Positions 46,468-54,955 of a DNA stretch of 64,000 bases are shown here, piece after piece (the stretch's first letter is position 1; each line of letters opens with the position of its first letter). Both the position numbers and the translations under genes were made by a program. The notes under the pieces were generated by a model. That model was given only the letters and a program-made list of their open reading frames with translations, did no database searches and was not told the origin of the DNA. Origin of the DNA: Nitrososphaeraceae archaeon (lineage in GTDB: Archaea; Thermoproteota; Nitrososphaeria; Nitrososphaerales; Nitrososphaeraceae); the NCBI GenBank assembly GCA_009377575.1, contig WHTU01000008.1:29134-93133 (forward strand). The letters are read 5' to 3'.

Positions 46468-47085
46468 TTGCTTCATGGCTTGATAACGAGACAGGACACT
46501 CATGGAGTCCAACATTGTCTGCGAGTTAATGGTAATTCGATTGAGCATCATGGCCGTTCTAATTTAGATGAAATTAGCAGTATGCAGAAAATGCTAAGGA
46601 AGGGAGAAAAGATCATGGCTATTACAATCCAGCCGCGAATGCTACCTGGTAGTTGCTTCGTGACCCCTAATATCATCTACGCTACCAACAGGAGAATCAT
46701 TATAGTGGATCCACATGTACCGGATTTCAAAGGGGGAAAAATTAGCATTCCATATGATACAATGACCCGCATAAATTTAGAAGAGGGACCATACTCTACC
46801 TTGGCGATTAAATTTGAATCGCCAACTTTGATTAACACGATGGGACTAGGCAAGATTCATGGAATCGTGGGGGGAAAAAATCGTAATGAAAGGATTATCG
46901 ACGCTATCCCTAGAACAATGGCCGAAGAATTGATGAACGCAATGCTGTTAGGAATGCATCGCCGCGGCATTAAATTCAGGTCCAACAGTTTAGGCGGCCT
47001 CGAGGTTAAGCGCATGAATCAGAATGCTCATGGTGGTAAATCGGGTACTTTGAATATTCATGCGTCACGAATTCTAAGGACTTAA
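46468..47085 (+). CDS. PH-domain-like protein (bPH type)
   Basis: This 205-residue protein starts at TTG 46468, the only start that includes the conserved helix SNLDEISSMQKMLRKGEKIMAI. The fold reads MAITIQPRMLPGSCFVTPNIIYATNRRIIIVDPHVPDFKGGKISIPYDTMTRINLEEGPYSTLAIKF and then a C-terminal helix MAEELMNAMLLGMHRRG. This is the bacterial-PH pattern seen repeatedly in Nitrososphaeria. Such domains bind membranes or proteins; the ligand is unknown. The tail (HGGKSGTLNIHASRIL) is basic and variable. Monocistronic. Confidence 0.75.
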   Translation: MLHGLITRQDTHGVQHCLRVNGNSIEHHGRSNLDEISSMQKMLRKGEKIMAITIQPRMLPGSCFVTPNIIYATNRRIIIVDPHVPDFKGGKISIPYDTMTRINLEEGPYSTLAIKFESPTLINTMGLGKIHGIVGGKNRNERIIDAIPRTMAEELMNAMLLGMHRRGIKFRSNSLGGLEVKRMNQNAHGGKSGTLNIHASRILRT

Positions 47086-47862
47086 AAATCAAGCCATCTG
47101 ACCCGATGTGAAAAGGCAGGTACTCTCTGTCTTCACGACACAATAGCATTTAGAATTTATTGATGACCATTTTGGCTCACATACAGAATCAGTATTCTTG
47201 GATTTAGGATGAACCGAGATCCTTGAGATATCCATGACAAGGGAGCGAACAAACTAGGGCGTTATGTTAGCAGACCTTAGCCTAAATTGGTAGTACATAG
47301 TTTCTTCCCGTGTATTAGTAACTTAGACCAGTGTCTGGCAAATCCTTCCTTCCTTGTTTACCAGAATCCGTAACAACTGTATTTTCAACTAACTTGTTAA
47401 AGTAAGTTTGTTGACGAAGAGATATTGTCATAAGTCTCTATTGGAATGTCTGGAACTTCCTTTGTTATCTCGCTTTCCGAACACAAAAAAAATTCTCGTC
47501 TTGAGATACCCTTCAATACGTGTAGGATGTAAGGGTAAATTTTCTCTCACGATGAGCCTTTTCATGACTCCGTTCACCGAATACCAGAGGTACGTCAGAG
47601 TTTCAATTTATCTAAAATTGGTTGGATGTCAATGATACCGACTTTAATTTGAAACTCGTCGTCAATAATTACTCCTGAAGAGATTTGAAGTATACGAGGC
47701 AAGGGCATTGAATATGTAAAATACATGAGTAGCCTGCGTTGGCAATGCGTATATTTAGTTACTAGCTCATGAGAAACAAAGCCCAGGGCGGGGAAGGTGA
47801 ATAAATATCACTACACCTCTCGACATATTTTAATAGTACTCAAGTCTCATTTTCATTTACAA
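47086..47862. other. Spacer of about 780 bases
   Basis: A 75-codon plus frame at 47408-47635 has no protein-like features. I see no supported gene, repeat or RNA. Confidence 0.4.
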
Positions 47863-48303
47863 ATGACAAACAATAGTTTTATGCTAGGCGGAATATTCGC
47901 CACCGTCTTCCTTTTCTCGACTGCAGGTATACCGCAGGGGGCTTGGATCTCTTCAAGTAGGGTAAATGCTCAATCTGACAGCAGTAATCAGACTGCTGTT
48001 ATCGATCAGTTAGTCTCGAACCTAAGTCAAGCAAAGGAAGCCGTTGGAGGTGGTAATTCTACTGCAGTAACAATGCAGCTGACTGCTATAATAGGAGAGC
48101 TCTCAGACATACTTGGCAAGGCGACAACCGATGAAAATGGCGAGCACTTAGATGAGCATACACATGTGTTTGGACATAAAGGAAATACACACACCGTGAC
48201 ACATAAACATCCACATCATGCTGACCATCACCACCATGAAGACTGGACTACTCGACATCATATCTTTAATCCAAACGACTGCAAACCAGGGCGAATGTGC
48301 TAG
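47863..48303 (+). CDS. Secreted histidine-rich metal-binding protein
   Basis: From ATG 47863 (MTNNSFMLGGIFATVFLFSTAGIPQGAW) a signal peptide ends near VNAQ. A helical stretch follows (TAVIDQLVSNLSQAKEAVGGGNSTAVTMQLTAIIGELSDILG). The C-terminal third carries about 16 His in 45 residues (for example HVFGHKGNTHTVTHKHPHHA and DHHHHEDW) and ends NPNDCKPGRMC with two Cys. It very likely binds Cu, Zn or Ni outside the cell. Copper matters for ammonia oxidisers, so buffering of copper is a reasonable guess. An upstream ATG at 47797 is in frame but gives a worse signal peptide. Confidence 0.7.
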   Translation: MTNNSFMLGGIFATVFLFSTAGIPQGAWISSSRVNAQSDSSNQTAVIDQLVSNLSQAKEAVGGGNSTAVTMQLTAIIGELSDILGKATTDENGEHLDEHTHVFGHKGNTHTVTHKHPHHADHHHHEDWTTRHHIFNPNDCKPGRMC

Positions 48304-48567
48304 TAAGCCCCACTATTTTTTACTACTCGACGCTAAAATTCAGGAACAGAAGTAGGCTTTGGATAGGAACGCAACCAAATTAACGAATATAGATATCATA
48401 CCTCAAAAAGTGATCTAACTTATCTCGCATTGCTACGTCTCACGACAGTCACACAAGAAGTACCTCAGTCAGGAAGGGTGTTTTTGGGGAGCTTCAATCA
48501 TTCACATAATCTCAAATGGGGGAGGAAATGGTGTTTTCGATTCTACTGATCTTCAATTGAAAGTAAA

Positions 48568-48954
48568 TTATCCTTTGAATAGCTTTTCTCTCACAATCGG
48601 CAAAATCTTATTCAGAATGATATTATGGTGATCCGACTGTGTGTCGAAAGATACCATAAGTACTGGGTAGTCGATATTTCTAGCATAAATGGTTGCACGC
48701 TTAATTTTTTCGTATAAGGTAAAAGAGTAAATCACTTTACCAAGCTTCGATTCCATTTCCTTCCTACTATTCATTCTCATTACAGTATCGATAGAGTATA
48801 TCTCGGACTCGGTCTGGTTAAGGTAGGGGACAAGACCTTCTCGATAGTTAACGGCGACTTGCTTGCCGTACTTGTCGGCAATGCCTACAAATCTTATGGA
48901 TTGATCGGATTGTATAATTAGTTTACAAAGCTCATCTAGTTCAACGCTTGTCAT
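48568..48954 (-). CDS. DUF6659-like protein
   Basis: This 128-residue soluble protein starts at ATG 48954 (MTSVELDELCKLIIQSDQSIRFVGIADKYGKQVAV). Further blocks are REGLVPYLNQTESEIYSIDTVMRMNSRKEMESKLGKVIYSFTLYEKIKRATI and VLMVSFDTQSDHHNIILNKILPIVRE. The order (helix, strand with FVGIxDxxG, YEKIKR, VSFDTxxDH) is the roadblock-like pattern I associate with DUF6659 in Nitrososphaeria. No catalytic motif is visible. It is divergent from the PII gene with 66 bp between, so they may share a promoter region. Confidence 0.65.
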   Translation of the reverse strand: MTSVELDELCKLIIQSDQSIRFVGIADKYGKQVAVNYREGLVPYLNQTESEIYSIDTVMRMNSRKEMESKLGKVIYSFTLYEKIKRATIYARNIDYPVLMVSFDTQSDHHNIILNKILPIVREKLFKG

Positions 48955-49020
48955 CCCATAACCCTTTTGCGTACCGCATTTAATAAATGAATATAAACTA
49001 TTTCTTCGAAATGAGTCATA

Positions 49021-49350
49021 TTGAAAAAAATAGACGCAATTGTAAGAGCTGAGAAAATGCCTCTTATAAAGGAGCGTCTAAGGGAGATGGGTGTGGCAGG
49101 AATGACCATCTCAATAGTGATGGGTTGGAGCAAGAATAGGGAGCTTCACCTCCAGCGGAGAGGTCAACCTGTATCTTATGACCTAATCCAGAGGGCCAAA
49201 TTTGAATTAGTCATTCCTGATTCGCAAGTTAAAGAGATCGTTAGTGCATTAATAGAATCTGCGAGATCAGGGAAGGATGGTGAACACGGGGATGGAATGA
49301 TTTTCATCTCAAACGTAGATCACCTTATGAACGTCAAGTATTTGGGATAG
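49021..49350 (+). CDS. Divergent PII nitrogen-regulatory protein
   Basis: This 109-residue PII fold protein starts at TTG 49021 (MKKIDAIVRAEKMPLIKERLREMGVAGMTISIVMGWSKN). PII proteins sense ATP/ADP and 2-oxoglutarate and regulate ammonium transport and glutamine synthetase. The T-loop region ELHLQRRGQPVSYDLIQRAK keeps RG but is shortened and lacks the usual uridylylation Tyr context. The B-loop is altered (RSGKDGEHGDGMIFI, two extra residues relative to GKIGDGKIF), and the C-loop RTGE is missing because the protein ends VDHLMNVKYLG. ATP binding may therefore differ. It is not next to an amt gene, and the glutamine synthetase is about 4 kb away. Confidence 0.85.
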   Translation: MKKIDAIVRAEKMPLIKERLREMGVAGMTISIVMGWSKNRELHLQRRGQPVSYDLIQRAKFELVIPDSQVKEIVSALIESARSGKDGEHGDGMIFISNVDHLMNVKYLG

Positions 49351-49710
49351 CGTGGCAGTATTGCCTTGCCTTAGTTTCTGCTCCTTATTGATACTAGATT
49401 GTAATATGAGCAGCTTTTCCTGTTGAGCTAACGATCAAAATACCTGAATGTACGGGTCATTTGATAAGTTCTTGAGACATTCTGACCGTTCCAAATTAAC
49501 CAAGCAATGGGACAATAAATTTAGAAGAAATGGTAATATTACTATCGAGCTGGAAATAGATCACTAGTATCACCTTATGCCATGGTTTCAGGACATGGTA
49601 GAAAAGAATTACCAGTTCCTACTAAGCCTAAATTAAAACTTAGGGAATACTTATCTGATAAATCTGAATTAACTGAAAATAGCCTTACAAGCTTACATCA
49701 CGTAGTGATT
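49351..49710. other. Spacer of about 360 bases
   Basis: No separate gene. The frame from 49582 leading into the acidic secreted protein is open but its first 43 codons lack signal-peptide character. Confidence 0.4.
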
Positions 49711-50109
49711 ATGTTCAATTCCAAATCCGTGAAATATGTCGCATTGTCAGGCTTTCTGGGGCTGTTTGCGACGATGTTAGGCGCGCTCGGAGACATTCAG
49801 AACCAGGCATTTGCACAAATAACCCCTGCCTCTGAGAAGTATGGTGGCAGTAGCAGCGATCAATCCTCTTCAAGTAACCCTTCAAGCGGTGACGATGAAA
49901 GTGGTGGCGGTAGTAACCCTGACTCGTCAGGATCTTCGAGTTCAAACGACGATAATGACGGTCAAGACACATCGGACGAAGAAGAGGAAACAACAGAGGA
50001 TGAAAGCATGGATTCTAATTCTGATGAGAAAAACCCATTGTTGGAACAGATAATTGACAAAGTAAAGCAGGATTTTGCTGCAGCGGGCATGTCATCTCTT
50101 GACTGGTGA
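49711..50109 (+). CDS. Secreted acidic Ser/Asp-rich protein
   Basis: From ATG 49711 (MFNSKSVKYVALSGFLGLFATMLGALG) it is 132 residues. The signal peptide ends near NQAFAQ. The mature part begins ITPASEKYGGSSSDQ and is built of Ser, Asp, Gly and Glu (DDESGGGSNPDSSG, DEEEETTEDESMDSNSD), with a conserved-looking helical end LLEQIIDKVKQDFAAAGMSSLDW. It resembles the protein at 2665 in design, including SSGDDES and the AQITP junction after the signal. An in-frame ATG at 49582 would add a polar stretch before the signal. Confidence 0.65.
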   Translation: MFNSKSVKYVALSGFLGLFATMLGALGDIQNQAFAQITPASEKYGGSSSDQSSSSNPSSGDDESGGGSNPDSSGSSSSNDDNDGQDTSDEEEETTEDESMDSNSDEKNPLLEQIIDKVKQDFAAAGMSSLDW

Positions 50110-50117
50110 AACACGAA

Positions 50118-50129
50118 TCTTTTTTTTTT
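50118..50129 (+). terminator. T-tract
   Basis: Ten consecutive T (50120-50129) begin 11 bases after the stop of the acidic secreted protein, a typical archaeal U-tract terminator. Confidence 0.5.
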
Positions 50130-51089
50130 GAACCATGGCGCCTTACAATATGAAACAAGGCTGGAAATTCGTAAATAATTTCAGAGGAATAACGCTAGGA
50201 AAGAACTACGTAGAACGATAAAAGATGAAATAAAAAAATCCCATGGCTAGGCTAACGAGCAGCTTAAAGCCAACGCCCAATTAATCGAAGTCTCTGAACG
50301 TTCCAGACCGAGAGAATAGAATAATCATCGAGATGGCCCACTAGCTAGGGTTTATGGCTTTGACTGTCAGTTTTTCGTCATCTAAATTCATGCCTTGTAA
50401 TTCAACCTCAGATCCTATACGTTCCAATTCTTTGCCCCGCAAGGAGCTGTTCTAAGCATATAGTAAATCCAACGCGCGCACAATCATTGGGCTTGGGGCA
50501 GTTGCGCATCGGCACTCCGTCTTTTGTTCAAACCTCTACAAAGATTGCTCTATTCCATAATACCGTACATTTATAAATTTCGAATTGCTTCACTATAAGA
50601 TGATTCTTATTCATAAAACCTTTATGAATAGTGCTGGGCGGAAAGTTAAATCCAATGTATTGGACATAATAACCAGTAAATTCCTATTGTTTTCTTGTTT
50701 TTAATTCTTTCATTTGTTTTCTTCGATTCGTTTTTAATTGTGATATGGGGACCCTCGCTAGACTCCATTTTGTCGCTTATAGAACTCTAGTCCTCATGAT
50801 TGTGACAAGTACTTATCTTAATTCTTGATGATTCTTCTCCGTAAGAACCTTGTGTTCAGGCGAGTATAACTTTCAAGGATCAATGCCTTGAGAATTGCAG
50901 AATAATTTGCAATATTTTTCCGATTTATTCGTAAACTGGCCATGTTTTTATGAATTTAAATTGCTGCGAAACATTATAACATATAATACTATTCGTTCCC
51001 TCACATAGGGTTCCTATCTAAAATTTTGCGAGGTCTATCGCACTTAACACGTACGCAAAGAGGGTGACATTAGCAGGCCGTCTATTAAT
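50130..51089. other. Gene-poor spacer of about 960 bases
   Basis: Only one short candidate is seen, a minus-strand frame at 50341-50442 listed separately. The rest is AT-rich and stop-dense. Confidence 0.35.
50341..50442 (-). CDS. Possible mini-protein or gene remnant
   Basis: A TTG at 50442 opens a 33-residue minus frame: RGKELERIGSEVELQGMN followed by LDDEKLTVKAINPS. It looks like a genuine protein end (charged helix plus strand) in a spacer otherwise empty of genes. A nearby ATG at 50459 is out of frame. It may be the remains of a longer gene. Confidence 0.2.
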   Translation of the reverse strand: MRGKELERIGSEVELQGMNLDDEKLTVKAINPS

Positions 51090-51371
51090 TTACGTTTCAT
51101 TTCTTAGTCGTCTTAATATTTCCTTGTCAATCTCTTCATGCTTTATTAGCTCTCCTCGGCGCCCCGGAGTCTTCATCTGTTGTTGGTTCACTTGTCTTCT
51201 TTCCTCAAGCAGCTCGTCAATACCATAATAGTTGTTCATGCCCTGTTGTCTCTTCTTTTTTAATTCGTGCATGTACCTAATTCTAAAGTCACTCTCATCC
51301 GCAAGGCTTTGAGAAGAATGATCAATTTGGGTCGAGAAAGTTTCAACAGCGAATTTTGACTTGTTCTCCAT
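51090..51371 (-). CDS. Small charged hypothetical protein
   Basis: This 93-residue protein starts at ATG 51371 (MENKSKFAVETFSTQ). It is hydrophilic and predicted helical, with RIRYMHELKKKRQQGMNNYYGIDELLEERRQVN and a C-terminal EEIDKEILRRLRNET. No Cys and no membrane segment. Probably a small nucleic-acid- or protein-binding factor; the family is not recognised. Confidence 0.5.
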   Translation of the reverse strand: MENKSKFAVETFSTQIDHSSQSLADESDFRIRYMHELKKKRQQGMNNYYGIDELLEERRQVNQQQMKTPGRRGELIKHEEIDKEILRRLRNET

Positions 51372-52356
51372 GTTTCCTCTGTGTTATGAGTACATATAAG
51401 AATGTAATCTATTCCTAGATGTTCCTTGGGTGAATGGCAATGAACGCCCGTTTTTTTCCTACAATTAATATTCAGAAATTCTGGTCTTGTCGCGATTAAA
51501 GCTGATCACAGCCTCCACTATTATTGCCACGGATTTTAGATCCTAGTAGGATTTGAACTTCCCGCAGAACGTGAACAGATTCTGGTTCTGTATATTGTAA
51601 CATTATTCTAGCAACAGTAAAATAACTACCTAAGATATTTTAAGCTGCTACAGGTTCGTCAAATTAATAGATGATTATGCTACGATTTACGTTTTTAGGA
51701 TAAATACAAGTTCAAACGTGTTCAACCTGACATAGAACATAGTGATCTGACGTAATGACTTTTCTTGGTTTTACGACTATTAGCTAGAAGATAGCCTCAA
51801 AGGCGATACTTAGTCAAGAACAGTTCTAAGGATAAATATTTTCGATTCCCATAACCTGGATTATAGAATGGGACGAGAAACAAGAGTCGTACCGACGAAC
51901 ATTATTTGAGTCTGACCTTACAACTGGGACAATATGTTCCGACAAATATCGTTTCGTCATTCTAGTAGATACTACCTATTCGATTAGCTAGCGAATATGA
52001 GGAACCCTGTGAAAGGTCAAAAATGACCACAATTTCATATTTAATATTCACATAATATTTTATAGACGCTACTTTCCTGATAGTTGTAATAGTCCCGCTT
52101 AGGTGATGCTATCATCCGTATGAAGTTTTAAAGAGAATTTATTTAAGGGAATGATTATGAAGGTTATTTGGCGAAATACTTCAGAACTTCATTTGACAAT
52201 TGTTCCATCATACTTGTCAAATATCTAAAACAAGTATTAGGGGATTTCACTGGTATTCCGTTTTTCGACATATTCTCTAGTACACCTTGAACAAAAAATT
52301 TACTTTTCTTTGCGAAGAGTATTTTTATCCAATCCGAGATAAGAGATGTAAATCAG
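51372..52356. other. Gene-poor spacer of about 980 bases
   Basis: It holds a near-perfect short palindrome (ATCCTA-G-TAGGAT at about 51541-51553). I see no gene, and a tRNA-like TTCAAATCC on the minus strand nearby does not fold as a tRNA. Confidence 0.4.
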
Positions 52357-52653
52357 ATGTCAAATGGCAGCTGTAAAGCAAAAATTTCTTCGGGTGATTT
52401 TCAAAATTATGTGTGTTGGAATAAAGGATTTGCTAGCGTGTTGGCCAGATTAGACGTTGATTGTCAGACAACTGACCTCACACATCATTCCACTGACATT
52501 AATACGCAAGAAGTAATGATACGCGTGAAGGTTAATTCACCGTATGACGAAGGAGAATTTAGAAAGATCCATCTTAATTTGAGATTAGTATTTCACAGGG
52601 ATGACGATGTTGAAGATTTTCTATTTCATAGATGCAGTATCATAGCCATCTGA
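52357..52653 (+). CDS. Small hypothetical protein
   Basis: A 98-residue frame starts at ATG 52357 (MSNGSCKAKISSGDF). It has four Cys spread out (residues about 6, 20, 36 and 93), His-rich DLTHHSTDI and a strand-rich end (VMIRVKVNSPYDEGEF, HLNLRLVFHRDDDVED). No known domain. The open frame and composition give moderate support. Confidence 0.4.
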   Translation: MSNGSCKAKISSGDFQNYVCWNKGFASVLARLDVDCQTTDLTHHSTDINTQEVMIRVKVNSPYDEGEFRKIHLNLRLVFHRDDDVEDFLFHRCSIIAI

Positions 52654-52839
52654 TACGACTGACATAAGGAGTTAATAGAGGATCCGTGTCTCAGATAGGA
52701 AATAGGTCGCCAGTCAGTCGAACCAACTTATAGAATTAGTGTCTGACAAAATCGAGCAGAATAATATCATAGTATAATTTTAACGTAGACAAGTACTAAA
52801 ATCAAATAACAGTGGTCTTGAAAATAAGGTTGTAAACTG

Positions 52840-53166
52840 TTGCCCGAGATAAATACTAAGGATAAGGTCTATAGTTCATCCCTCTTGATAATCGTAATAC
52901 TACTGCTTGTACCGTCGGGGTTGGGCCATTTCAACGGTGCTGCACTCGAGGTGCATGCTCAACGATCGTCATCATGTGATAGAGTTGTTGTTTCTTTGGT
53001 GGACTGTTCTCCCGCTTCTTCGACCTCATCCTCATCTGATGGTTCATCTGCTGCGGATGACAGTGATGACAATGACAACAATGACGATCAAAATGGGGAA
53101 GAGAAGGGTGGCGACATAGAATCAAAGATCCCCTCCACAGCAGGAAGCGGTGTCCCGTTCCCATAG
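52840..53166 (+). CDS. Secreted acidic Ser/Asp-rich protein
   Basis: A 108-residue frame begins at TTG 52840 (MPEINTKDKVYSSSLLIIVILLLVPSGLGHFNGAALEVHAQ). The signal peptide is clear. The mature part has two Cys (SSCDRVVVSLVDCSP), then Ser/Asp/Asn-rich stretches (SSSSDGSSAADDSDDNDNND) and ends STAGSGVPFP, similar to the FLLPFP end of the protein at 21480. Likely another surface-associated acidic protein. Confidence 0.6.
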   Translation: MPEINTKDKVYSSSLLIIVILLLVPSGLGHFNGAALEVHAQRSSSCDRVVVSLVDCSPASSTSSSSDGSSAADDSDDNDNNDDQNGEEKGGDIESKIPSTAGSGVPFP

Positions 53167-53341
53167 GAATTGCTCAGCTACCACAAATTGCAGTTTGACA
53201 CTGGGTTTTTTTGAATTAAGGCTATTCTAGCAGTATACGTCTGAGAACATGTATCGAGACTATGAGAAAGCAAGAACAGTCCAGACGATTTCAACTTAAA
53301 TCAACGACTTGCCCTATAATGCCGCCGCTTTAACATTCAGG

Positions 53342-53374
53342 GATAGTAAGGCTACTATCATTGTACCGATAGTA
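53342..53374. promoter_or_regulatory. Three-arm alternative hairpin
   Basis: GATAGTA (53342-53348), TACTATC (53353-53359) and GATAGTA (53368-53374). The central arm can pair perfectly with either neighbour, giving two exclusive stems. It lies between convergent genes in a spacer of about 320 bases. Confidence 0.35.
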
Positions 53375-53487
53375 GTATGAGAGGGTCTTGCTACTCCCAC
53401 ATCTGCCCCTCATCTTACAATTACTGAAGCTCGTTCTTCTCTAGAGGACTGATGCCCATCCTAACTGATGAATGTGGAAAATGTGTA

Positions 53488-54057
53488 TTAATATGGTGTG
53501 CCCTTAGTCCTCTGATTCTTTAGAGCCTCGATATACCACTCAAATTCCTCAACAAACTTCACATATCTGTGTTCAAAGGTAGCGTCCAAAAGTTCACCAC
53601 CCTTGGCGAAGACTGCATGCACTTTAGGTATTGATAAGGCAGAAGGTATTGTTGGTGCACCTAGTTCTGCAAATATATTTCTAAGGTGTTGAACGGCATT
53701 TATTCCACCAAATGCTCCTAGTGAATATGAAACTATTGCGGAAGGCTTGAAATAATACTCTTCGAGAAAGTAATCCAGCGTGTTTTTCATCGCTGCAGAA
53801 GTGCTATGATTATATTCAGGTGTAACCGCCATATATCCATCTGCATCTACAATCTTCATTCGAAGTTCTGTGAGTTTCTTGGAAGGAGGTGTCATCTCTT
53901 TATACATACGATCAAGTAATGGTAGGTCTAACACTAGCGGATCGATAAGATTTACTAAATGCTTTCTTGTCTTAAGCTTCTGTTCTAGCCACATGCCAAC
54001 ATTTATCCCTTGACGATCTCGCCTCACTGACCCTAAGATCAAAGCAATAGTTGCCAT
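53488..54057 (-). CDS. NADPH-dependent FMN reductase family protein
   Basis: This 189-residue flavodoxin-like protein starts at ATG 54057. The FMN phosphate loop is GSVRRDRQG (9-17), and the isoalloxazine loop is TPEYNHSTSAAMKNTLDYF (79-97), followed by YSLGAFGGINAVQHLRNIFAELGA. Members reduce FMN, azo dyes, chromate or quinones with NAD(P)H. The last 25 residues (FVEEFEWYIEALKNQRT) form the usual C-terminal helix. Soluble, monocistronic, probably an antioxidant or quinone reductase. Confidence 0.9.
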   Translation of the reverse strand: MATIALILGSVRRDRQGINVGMWLEQKLKTRKHLVNLIDPLVLDLPLLDRMYKEMTPPSKKLTELRMKIVDADGYMAVTPEYNHSTSAAMKNTLDYFLEEYYFKPSAIVSYSLGAFGGINAVQHLRNIFAELGAPTIPSALSIPKVHAVFAKGGELLDATFEHRYVKFVEEFEWYIEALKNQRTKGTPY

Positions 54058-54157
54058 AACGGATTTTCTCAGTCTTCACCACCCTTTAAGCGATTATAAA
54101 ACTTTAAGATTAAATCTGGAGAAAAAATAAAAGGGAATAAGTAGATTTCTCTTAAAT

Positions 54158-54322
54158 ATGGCATCGAGTCATGCATCAGTTGTTAATGTTGATTTGCAAT
54201 TGAAAACTATTCTGTTTGTGAGTACCTTGAGTGTTGATTTATCCGGAATGGGTTTAGAACATGAAGCGGTCCCATATCATTTGCAATACGTGGTGGTTTC
54301 TATCAGCCACTTTCTGTGCTAG
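54158..54322 (+). CDS. Possible 54-residue protein
   Basis: ATG 54158 opens MASSHASVVNVDLQLKTILF and continues VSTLSVDLSGMGLEHEAVPYHLQYVVVSISHFLC before a TAG. The hydrophobic and polar pattern is protein-like, and the spacing from an A/T-rich promoter-like AAAAAATAAAAGGG is about 25 bases. It is divergent from the FMN reductase. No family recognised. Confidence 0.3.
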   Translation: MASSHASVVNVDLQLKTILFVSTLSVDLSGMGLEHEAVPYHLQYVVVSISHFLC

Positions 54323-54566
54323 CGGAAGTATGGTTGAGGAAAGCTGCGTGCGTAGACAATGCCCATATGAAGACATCTACTCTTTCCCTAAATGAAACGC
54401 TATAATTCAATTCGGTATAACCACCTCTACCGAAAATCATGAGTAAGCTTGGTGCTTTGTATACGAATTGCATGAAATGTCACTTCTGCGTTCAAGGTTT
54501 GAGGGCGGTGGCTAGGCAGAACTCGATAATTTGTTCAATCGCTACCATTCCATATACAATCATGAC

Positions 54567-54692
54567 ATGAACGGATACGTGACCAGGTGCATCGCCGAAC
54601 TACGAAATAAGCAGGACAAACTTGAGAAAGCGGTTGATGAATTGAGGAGCCGAGCCCCAATTAAATTTAACATTAATAAACGCTTAACTTAG
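54567..54692 (+). CDS. Possible 41-residue coiled-coil peptide
   Basis: ATG 54567 opens MNGYVTRCIAELRNKQDKLE followed by KAVDELRSRAPIKFNINKRLT. The heptad pattern is good. The frame is open further upstream (LDNLFNRYHSIYNHD) with a TTG, so the protein may be longer. Possibly a remnant. Confidence 0.3.
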   Translation: MNGYVTRCIAELRNKQDKLEKAVDELRSRAPIKFNINKRLT

Positions 54693-54955
54693 TTGATTTC
54701 GTTTGGAGAATTATAACACCTATAACGATTCCTTTAAGTTTTATCTTTTCAATCTAATCTGTTGAATTCTTGGCGAAATTCCTCCTGATCGTTGATGGGT
54801 ATACAGCAGATGGCCAGTAGATTGATCATTGGAAGAATAATGTAATTTGGATGCACGGCAAAGAATCATTTCCCGCAACCTACTGATGCAGCTAGCGAAA
54901 TCATGTCAATTTACTTAATTTCGAACTTGTATGTTCATTTAAGCATATCTACTGT

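Larger units (their letters stand above)
54058..54955. other. Spacer of about 900 bases with two short candidate frames
   Basis: Apart from the candidates at 54158 and 54567, I see no gene or repeat. Confidence 0.35.

Noticed and set aside
47408..47635. 75-codon plus frame
   Set aside because: No start context or domain; random composition.
51539..51620. tRNA-like TTCAAATCC on the minus strand
   Set aside because: The T-stem does not pair and no matching 5' acceptor strand is found; the nearby ATCCTA/TAGGAT palindrome creates the resemblance.
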